Source: Plantago ovata (lineage: Eukaryota; Streptophyta; Magnoliopsida; Lamiales; Plantaginaceae). Taken from it: a stretch of 64,000 nt of DNA. Numbering within the stretch: position 1 is the first letter of the stretch; each line of letters begins with the position of its first letter. The notes under the pieces were generated by a model. That model had not been told where the DNA came from. It ran no database searches and saw only the letters and a program-made list of their open reading frames with translations. Below, piece after piece: positions 56,750 through 64,000 of the stretch. Where the stretch lies: the NCBI GenBank assembly GCA_028274465.1, contig CM051456.1:45816870-45880869 (forward strand), written 5' to 3'. The position numbers and the translations under genes are program-made.

Positions 56750-58500
56750 ATGGTAAAACGGAAAAACACGAAGCAAACGGGAACAACCACCAAAGACCAA
56801 GAGGATGCAACCACTGACCCAAAAGACCTCGAGGACACCACCAATAACGACACCTCAGGCCTGGAAGAAGATGAAGTCTCCCCAGACCCCACTCCCCACG
56901 GGTCCCCTTCCCACTCGGGAGACACCTCGGCACGAGAGCCTGATAAAGTAGAGCCCCAAATCTTAATGACAGAAGGACAACTAGCCAAACTTGTACGAAG
57001 TGTGTGTGAAGACGTAGTTGACCGTCGGTTGCCCCCAAAGAAGCCCGCCGAAAAGGCGCCTTCTCGTAGTAACCACAGTCAACCACCCCTGGCGAAGCCA
57101 GCTGAGAGTGGTTCCGCCCACAGTGCTTCCACTCGAAGTAAAAATTCGGGCGGAGCCTCGAAAACCGCCGACAAAAGGCGTGAGCCCACCCCCAGGAGTA
57201 CTGAGACCTATGCTGGGAGTTCGATCGTCACCCCCCGTGGGAAGGACCCAAACTATAAGGGAAAAGGTTCGATTCGTGAGCGAGACCATCAAACACGTCC
57301 TCTCCATTCAATACCGGAGGATGCGATGGAAATATCGGACGATGACACCTCCGACTACGATCGAAAAACACTCGAGAGGAAGAAGGAAAAGTACGAAGAA
57401 CTTCTCCGTGCTCACGACTAGAAGAAACAAGAAGCTCGAAAGCTCAAGAGGCCCCGCTATGATGCGGACGACCTGAGGAGGAGAGACGAACGAGAAGCAC
57501 GGAAGTACAATGCCAACAAAAAGTCCTCCGGACGCGACAAGGGCCTTGTCCCAAACCCACTCTCGTCGCGTTTGATGAGCCATTTGATCCCCACTGATCG
57601 GAAAATCCCCAAGAACCTACCCAAGTATTCGGGTATCACTTGCCCCCACGAACATAGGGTCAGATTTGAGAACATGATGCAAACCTATGGGCACGACGAG
57701 AAAGGAATGGTGATCGTTTTCCCCGGGACCCTCGAAGGAGTGGTAACCGAATGGTACTACAATATGCCAGGAGGGTCCATTCGATCCTACTTGGATCTAG
57801 TGCATGCTTTCCTAGGACACTTCACCGACTACAAGAAATCCCGACAATTCAGCAGTTATCTGCAAGATATCATCCAAAAAAGGGATGAAACCCCTTCGGC
57901 GATGGTGGCAACGATTCAACGTCGTGGCATTGCAAGTGGATGATCATCCCATGAATTTTAGGAGGCCAGCACTTTTCACACACACCCGGATAGGGGTTTA
58001 GCATCGAAGGTTTCGAGGGAGATGCCTGAGACGGCCGAAGAGTTGTCAAACATCGTGAACAAATACATCGAAGAGGAAAGGATGAACAAAGAGACGAGAT
58101 TGGCCTTCGGTACATCCCCCACGCAGGAAAGAGAAAGTACCCCCCCTCCAAGGATCTAAAACTGGACAGAGAAAAGATCACGGTGAAGGAAGAAAGGGGA
58201 TACACGAAAGAGCCACCCCGCGATAGAGGTTTTGGCGATAGGCGCCGGCCTCAGAAGAACCCCAGGATCATCCGGTACCCCCAAAGACAGGTCTTCACTC
58301 TCTTCGAAGACTGTTCATTCCTTCGATGGCCCAAGAGACACAAGGAAACGAACACCACCAGGAGATCTGAGGAATTTTGCAACTTCCACAAGCAGTTGGG
58401 ACACGACACCGATCGATGTATCGAATTAAACGTGGAGCTGGATCGAATCGTGGTAGGAGGCTACGCGGACGAATACACCAACAAAAATGGAGTCTTACTA
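56750..58500 (+). pseudogene. Gypsy-B2 Gag
   Basis: It is colinear with Gypsy-B Gag. The acidic N-terminus (ATTDPKDLEDTTNNDTSG) is followed by the charged region and the capsid-like block with TLEGVVTEWYYNMPGG. The C-x2-H-x4-H-x4-C zinc motif (CNFHKQLGHDTDRC) lies near 58379-58420. It is a broken fossil. Confidence 0.88.
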
Positions 58501-58599
58501 TAAGACCCGTAGACAAGAGGAAGTCGGAAGTAGTTCGACCCACCTCCTCTCGGCCCCCGCTCCCCATGCAATCAGAAGTTTACCGAGAAGCCAGAGAGA

Positions 58600-59633
58600 C
58601 TCGAACAGATGGAACAAATTCTGAGAACGACCCCGTATACGATGAAATCCGATACATTGCCAGAGGTCCTATCGGAGGAGATTCTCGAAAGGAGAGAAAC
58701 CGGACATCGCACCGAATGCGTAACGCCTACACCGAAGGTTCTCCATCCTTTAATGTGGGCAGTCTCGAAGTCCAGAGCCATGTTTTGGCCTTCGACGATT
58801 TGGACATCCCTCCCCCTGAAGTAACTCAAAACCAAGATCCAAACTTCCTTTTGGTTGTTTCGATGGTAATCTCCAGTTTTCCCGTGATGAAAATTCTTGT
58901 AGATACGGGAAACTCAGTGAACGTCATCACTACTGCCACTTTGAAGAAAATGAAGATCGAGGGTCAAGGTTTTTCTGAAGTTTCGACACAATTATCGGGC
59001 TACTGCGGTGCAATAGTCAAACCATTGGGAACCATCTGGTTGGTAACTTCGATAGGAACCAAGCCTTCGAGAGCTACTTATAACTGCCAGTACGTTGTAG
59101 TTGATGCTCCCATGGGCTATAATGTCCTTTTTGGACGACCCGGCCTCAATCAATTCCAAGCGGTCGTGTCTACTTACCATCTCAAGATGAAATTCCCCAC
59201 GGAGTGCGGAGTGGAAGAAATCCAAGGCAACCCGAAAGAAGCATGGGAATGCTATTGCGCATCCACCCAATCCTCGACTTCGAAATTCGAAGCAACAAAG
59301 GAGGATCATTTCGACGACCATCCCTCGAAGAAGCAATGTCTAGTAGTCACCGACAACCAGTTCGATTTTAGCCACCACTCGAAAGAACGTCTGGATTTGT
59401 CCTTGGTCGAACCACCAAAATTGCGGCAGATTTGTCCGAAGATCTCGAGTTAGCGCAAATCCTTTTCTTAAAGACGAACTCAGACGTCTTTGCGTGGGGA
59501 ACTGCGGATCTGAAAGTAATCGATCCTCGAATCATCGTGCACCGACTCAATGTAAACCCCAAAGCTAAACCCATCAGCCAACGACAGAGGAACTTCAGCC
59601 GAGAGAAGAACTTGATCATAGATGAAGAGGTAC
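58600..59633 (+). pseudogene. Gypsy-B2 protease and start of RT region
   Basis: The protease motif reads ILVDTGNSVNVITTATL near 58895-58945, where Gypsy-B has DTGSS. The downstream block YNVLFGRPGLNQFQAV follows. After it, LELAQILFLKTNSDVFAWGT begins the region before RT. A solo LTR-C follows at 59634. Confidence 0.88.
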
Positions 59634-60904
59634 TGATGAACGAGATTGTCAGACTCGAACAATCAAATAAATTTGTAATAGCCAAAGGCAATCCACAACT
59701 ACAACGAAAACCGTAGTGTAGTAGTAGAATGACTCGAGTGTCGTTCTCTCAGGACTATAACTAGCTTTATCTATTTAACAAGAAAATATAAAACAGCAGA
59801 TAGAAAGCAATAGGGGGTTTTCAAGCAGATAATGGAGATTGGTGATAGTATGGTCCTTCTTAACATAATGGGTCGATAATCATGCATAAATTCCTCGGTC
59901 TTGCATAGAGATCTTTGAATCAATCTTGTGTCCTTGTTGCAAGTATTAAGCACTACGAAGATAATATGGGTCTGACTCATCAACAACTAACGTCCTAATG
60001 TGTTCCGTAATTATTCAACACTACGAAGATAATTTGGTCTGATTGGTCGACAAGTGTCCAAGTGTGCATAATTATCAATACAACATACGAGAATTTTGGT
60101 GTTCAACTGATCAACGAAATAAAGCAATGACACGGAGTATAATGCGCGATATAGCCATTAGCATGATTATCTTCCCTCGCTAAGAATTCACATACTACCA
60201 CCAACGATAAATTTAGCTACTCATAGGCATGCAATCAATAGCAATCATAGAAGAAAACATATTGAAAGAATATAAAATAAGTAGATAAAAGTTGTAAGAT
60301 ACAAAGTTACCGAAGGTTGTCAATCTCCGGATGATTGCGATCCTACGCGCTCCAATCTGCTATGAAAAAGTATCCCCTAAGCTATGGAACTCCCAGGACA
60401 GGCCCCGGGAAGTTCCTACCTAAAACTATAGAGAGAGGTGAGAAAGTAGGCTTGGAAAGATATGATTTTCGGAGAGAAAACTCGCAACTATATATAGGCC
60501 CGAGATTCTTCTGGGGCGGTTCGCCCGAGGCACGGGGCGGTTCGCCCCCCAGTATTTCGCGGAATTTCCGCATTTTTCGACGCGGATTTGGATTTCTTCA
60601 CCTTTTCGGACTCGGTTTCAGACTTCTAATGGCATTCTAACCTCTAGATTCGACCCCTAGACTCCAATTCCTATCCGGAAACCTTGAGATACTCCAAATA
60701 GACTTCTGGAACACCAATTCCTTGTAGACTTCAATATAATTGCCCGTAAATCTCCGAATTTCAACCAAAACCTGTAAAATAAAATCTAAAGGGAAACGTG
60801 ACACTATTCTAATAAAATGTACTAAAATATAGCTAAATTAACATAGAGGATAACTAAAATAGGTGAAAAAGACTCGAATGAAAGTGTAAAATACACATTC
60901 ATCA
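59634..60904 (-). repeat. LTR-C solo LTR in Gypsy-B2 (1271 bp)
   Basis: The ends TGATGAACG and ACATTCATCA are flanked by GGTAC (59629-59633 and 60905-60909). No internal region is present, so it is a solo LTR left by recombination. Orientation minus is inferred from the similarity of its right end to the reverse complement of the LTR-A start. On the minus strand a TATA box CCTATATATAG (60488-60498) follows a cluster of GGGGCG/CGCCCC palindromes (60516-60552). Confidence 0.9.
60488..60552 (-). promoter_or_regulatory. LTR-C promoter: palindromes plus TATA box
   Basis: On the minus strand GGGGCGAACCGCCCC-type inverted repeats stand about 20-60 bases upstream of CCTATATATAG. The same layout is seen at 63643-63752 in the other LTR-C. 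Confidence 0.65.
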
Positions 60905-61306
60905 GGTACCAAAATTGCTCAAGGCGGGGCATATCCGACCCACAAAATTCTCCGATTGGTTATGCAACGTCGACCTAGTAGGAAAAGGGAACGGGAAGTG
61001 GGGAATGTGCAAGGACTTCACCGATCTCAACAAACATTGCCCAAGAGACCCTTACCCCTTGCCTCGAATTGACCAACTTGTGGATTCGACGGATGGGGCA
61101 GAACGTCTTAGCTTCATGGACGCCTTCCAAGGTTACTACCAAGTGCCCAGGGCCCGAGAAGACATAGACAAAACGGCATTCATCACCCATTCAGGGGTCT
61201 TTTCCTTCAAAGTCATGCCCTTCGGATTACGAAACGCAGGAGCGACATACCAACGATTAGTCAATATGATGTTCGAACAAGAAATCGGACGGACCATGAA
61301 GGTGTA
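60905..61306 (+). pseudogene. Gypsy-B2 reverse transcriptase, N-terminal part
   Basis: It continues RT after the solo LTR-C: LLKAGHIRPTKFSDWLCNV-like, then DFTDLNKHCPRDPYPLP, LSFMDAFQGYYQV and PFGLRNAGATYQRLVN. It is interrupted at 61307, just before the YVDD catalytic block, by a second LTR-C. Confidence 0.9.
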
Positions 61307-61899
61307 TGATGAACGCGGGTTTGTCGGGTCCCGGTTCAATCAAATATATTTATTATTTAGCCAAAGGCAATCCACAACTACAACGAAAACCGTAGTGTAG
61401 CAGTAGAATGACCTCGAGTGTCGTTCTCTCAGTACTATAACTAGCTTTATCTATTTAACTAGAGAATATAAAAACAGCAGACGTAAAAGCAAAGGTTTTT
61501 TCTAACAGATTATGGAGATTGGTGATAGTATGATCCTTCAAAGCATAACGGGTCAATAATCATGCATAAATTCCTCGGTCTTGCATGAAGATCTTTGATC
61601 AATCGAATGTCCTGTTGCAATTATTAAGCACTACGAAGATAAAGATACTGACAAGTCAATCACTATTGTCCTATTGTGTTCCGTAATTATTCAACACTAC
61701 GAAGATATAGATGCGCATAGGTCGACGAGGGTCCAATTGTGCATAATAATTAATACAACATACGAGAATTTAGGCTGAGCCTGATCAACGAAATAAAGCA
61801 ATAACACGGAGTATAATGGGCGATATAGCCATTAGCATGATTATCTTCCCTTCGCTAAGAATTCACATACTACCACCAACGATAAGTTTAGCTACTCAT

Positions 61900-63372
61900 T
61901 GATGATGTCGTTTTTCACCAATTAAATTTGTTTAAAAGCCAAAGAACACTTATTCACTACACAAAAGATTTAGTGCAGCGGTAAGATGTTCCCGAGTGTC
62001 GTTCTCTTGGGACCTAACGTAGCTTTGTTTAGTGCGTAACAATTGTAATCAACCAACAAGCAAGTTTGTGTGATTAAACCAAGCACTCATGCAAATCAGA
62101 AACTATCAAGAGGAAGATAAAATCAAATAGAGAAAGATGTTGGTGGTAGCTTAGTGGACATGACAAACCATGGGTTATAACTTGCTATCATGCTATGAAC
62201 ATTTAAACATACAATAGAGAAGTATTAATTGACCACAAAGTTGTCACATGCTTTGCATTCAAAAATACGGAATTGGCTACTCCCAATTGTATGGATGATC
62301 TAGAAGTATTAAGCGACCATAAGGGCTGTCACTACCTTGTATTCGAAGATTTGTAATTGGCTACTTTAGATCTTACGCAATGGTTCAAAGCACAACAAGC
62401 ATAATCATAACCCTAGCTATCATGTCCACATCCTACCATCAACAATCGTGAATTAGCTACTCATAACGGATCTTGAAACAAACAACATCATATATGAATA
62501 ACAATAACAAACATTCATAATCAGAATCAAAATAAGGAGAATTGATACAAGTTACCACCGATTGTCACGAGACGGTGGAATGCCCAAATCTCACGGATCA
62601 AGATACAATGAAGATGAAATTGGATGTAATCACGTCTTTCTTGATGATAATCAAGTCTCTAGATAATGGGTCTGAGCTATGGAGCTTCAAAGAGCTCTCC
62701 CCAGCAATTACCAAGTGAAAGGAATGAGAAAAAATAACTGAAAATCGAGTTTTAATGCCAAAATCGCGATCTGGATCTGAGTCCAAGCGAAGGGCTTGGC
62801 TTCTGTCAAGCGCTTAGCTTGGCAAGCGAAGGGCTTGACAGGGGCCAAGCGCTTCGCCTGGAATTCCAGTGAATCTGCCCAGAATTTCCGCCTGACTTTA
62901 ACTCGCTCTACAGGGCTCATACGATGTCGGATCGGAGCCTGTAATATACCGTTGGATATCTCTTTGAGTTAGCTACGCGTGGAAATTAGTTTGAGGTCAA
63001 TATAATGCTGTATGAAAAAGTTATGTCCCAAGTGGCTAGGCTGTGTCAATCATAAACACTTGAACGACTCCAAAACTTCCACCCGAACTTTTGAATTTGC
63101 TTCCAAGGTAAGGCTAAGTTCTTAAAAATGTGATTATTGGCTTAACTCGAACTAAGGACACTCACGAAAATTTCCACGGAGATCAAGGAACTTCAACGGG
63201 GTCATTTTTCATCCAAAATGCTTTGTTTTTAGCTCCAAAAACACTGTTTCGTACCTAAGTGCCTGAAAATGCAAAAAACACAAAACGTGACACTATTCTA
63301 CAAAACTAACCAAAAAACAAGGCTAAAAGGTAGCAAAAGAAGGTAAAAAAGACAAGATGAACGCGTCAATCA
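61900..63372 (-). repeat. Solo LTR of the Gypsy-A family (1473 bp) inside LTR-C
   Basis: It is the reverse complement of the Gypsy-A LTR over its whole length, from TGATGATGTCG to GACGCGTCAATCA. It is flanked by CTCAT (61895-61899 and 63373-63377). It carries the AAGCG/CGCTT palindrome cluster at 62782-62861. No internal sequence is present. Confidence 0.92.
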
Positions 63373-63642
63373 CTCATAATAGGCATGCAATCAACAGAAA
63401 TCATAGATGAAAACATGTTGAAAGATATATAAAAATAAGTAGAATAAACTGTAAGATACAATGTTACCGAAGGTTGTCAATCTTCGAAGAATTGCGATCC
63501 TACAAGCTCCAATCTGCTATGAAAAAGTGTCTCCTAAGCTACGAACCCCCAGAACAGGCTCTGGGAGGTCCCTACCTAAAACTACAGAGAAGGTGAGAGA
63601 ATAGGTCTGGAAAAGTATAAATTTCGGAGAAAAACTGAGCAA

Positions 63643-63752
63643 CTATATATAGGCTACGAAATAGTGTGGGGCGATTCGCCCCACACACCGGGCGAATCAC
63701 CCGGTGTGGGGCGATTTGCCCCACATCCCGGGCGGTTCGCCCGGGAGAAAAT
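63643..63752 (-). promoter_or_regulatory. LTR-C promoter, second copy: palindromes plus TATA box
   Basis: On the minus strand five or so GGGGCGATTCGCCCC or GGGCGAACCGCCC palindromes (63668-63752) stand just upstream of CCTATATATAG (63643-63653). The cluster is larger than in the first LTR-C copy. Confidence 0.65.
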
Positions 63753-64000
63753 CTCGCGGAATTCCGCATTTTCGATGCGTTTTTGGATTTCTTCCCCTTT
63801 TCGGACTCGGTTTCTGACTTCTAGTGGCCTTCTAACCTCCAGATTCGACCCCTAGACTCCAAATCCTATCCGGAAACCTTCAGATACTCCAAATAGGCTT
63901 CTGGAACACCAATTCCTTGTCAACTTCAATATAATTGCCCGAAAATCCTCGATTTTCAACCAAAACCTGTAAAATAAAATCTAAAGGGAAACGTGACACT

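Larger units (their letters stand above)
56233..61306 (+). mobile_element. Gypsy-B2: second Tat-type Gypsy, left part, split by LTR-C insertions
   Basis: It has a 5' LTR, primer site, Gag, protease and the first part of RT, all colinear with Gypsy-B. A solo LTR-C (59634-60904) lies between protease and RT, and a further LTR-C begins at 61307 inside RT. The rest of Pol and the 3' LTR must lie beyond the window. The copy is broken, with about four or more breaks. By eye it is clearly more diverged from Gypsy-B than the two Gypsy-B LTRs are from each other. Confidence 0.9.
61307..64000 (-). mobile_element. Second LTR-C (incomplete at window edge) carrying a solo LTR-A
   Basis: It starts TGATGAACGCGGG inside the Gypsy-B2 RT and is colinear with 59634-60904. 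It is interrupted by LTR-A at 61900-63372. By comparison with the first copy about 100 bases are missing beyond 64000. Whether it is a solo LTR or the start of a full element cannot be told; the expected target duplication would be GTGTA. Confidence 0.85.

Overview
The window is plant nuclear DNA, almost certainly from a flowering plant. It holds intron-containing genes, Ty1/Copia and Ty3/Gypsy elements of plant type (including the Tat lineage, with a second RNase H), plant LINEs that end in an RNase H domain, and CACTA, Mutator-like and hAT DNA transposons. No tRNA, rRNA, operon or CRISPR array was seen. The only ordinary host gene I can support is a UDP-glycosyltransferase of the UGT72B type (minus strand, 17752-21176): two exons, 469 residues, complete PSPG box. 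Nearly everything else is transposon, mostly nested one in another.

Left part (1-16164): a broken Copia element (Copia-1) is interrupted by a Gypsy element (Gypsy-A, 2627-9156, target duplication TACAT) that codes only for Gag and protease. The LTR of Copia-1 runs straight into the coding part of a second Copia copy (Copia-2, 10999-15493). A remnant of a Tat-type Gypsy LTR follows (15667-16164). A LINE 3' end (16165-17400) lies before the UGT gene.

Centre (21542-46690): a single minus-strand LINE (LINE-b) has been split repeatedly. A 3.6 kb CACTA element (23096-26698, TSD TCC) sits in it, and so does a Copia element (Copia-D, 27104-44910). Copia-D in turn holds a 12.4 kb Tat-type Gypsy (Gypsy-B, 27390-39824; LTRs about 99% alike by eye) and a Mutator-like element (43964-44888, 9-bp TSD). 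Gypsy-B itself holds an hAT-like element (37508-38377, 8-bp TSD). This gives a four-level nest. Gypsy-B also carries an apparently intact antisense gene of three open blocks with GT-AG borders in consistent phase.

Right part (46690-64000): several LINE 3' ends on both strands, a Copia fragment with a 5' LTR (Copia-E, 51688-about 54340), and a second Tat-type Gypsy (Gypsy-B2, from 56233). Gypsy-B2 is interrupted by a solo LTR of another family (LTR-C, 59634-60904, TSD GGTAC) and by a second LTR-C (61307 to the window edge), which itself contains a solo LTR of the Gypsy-A family (61900-63372, TSD CTCAT).

The genes do not form a pathway. The window records successive insertions around one glycosyltransferase gene. 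All comparisons were made by eye; identities and ages are rough.
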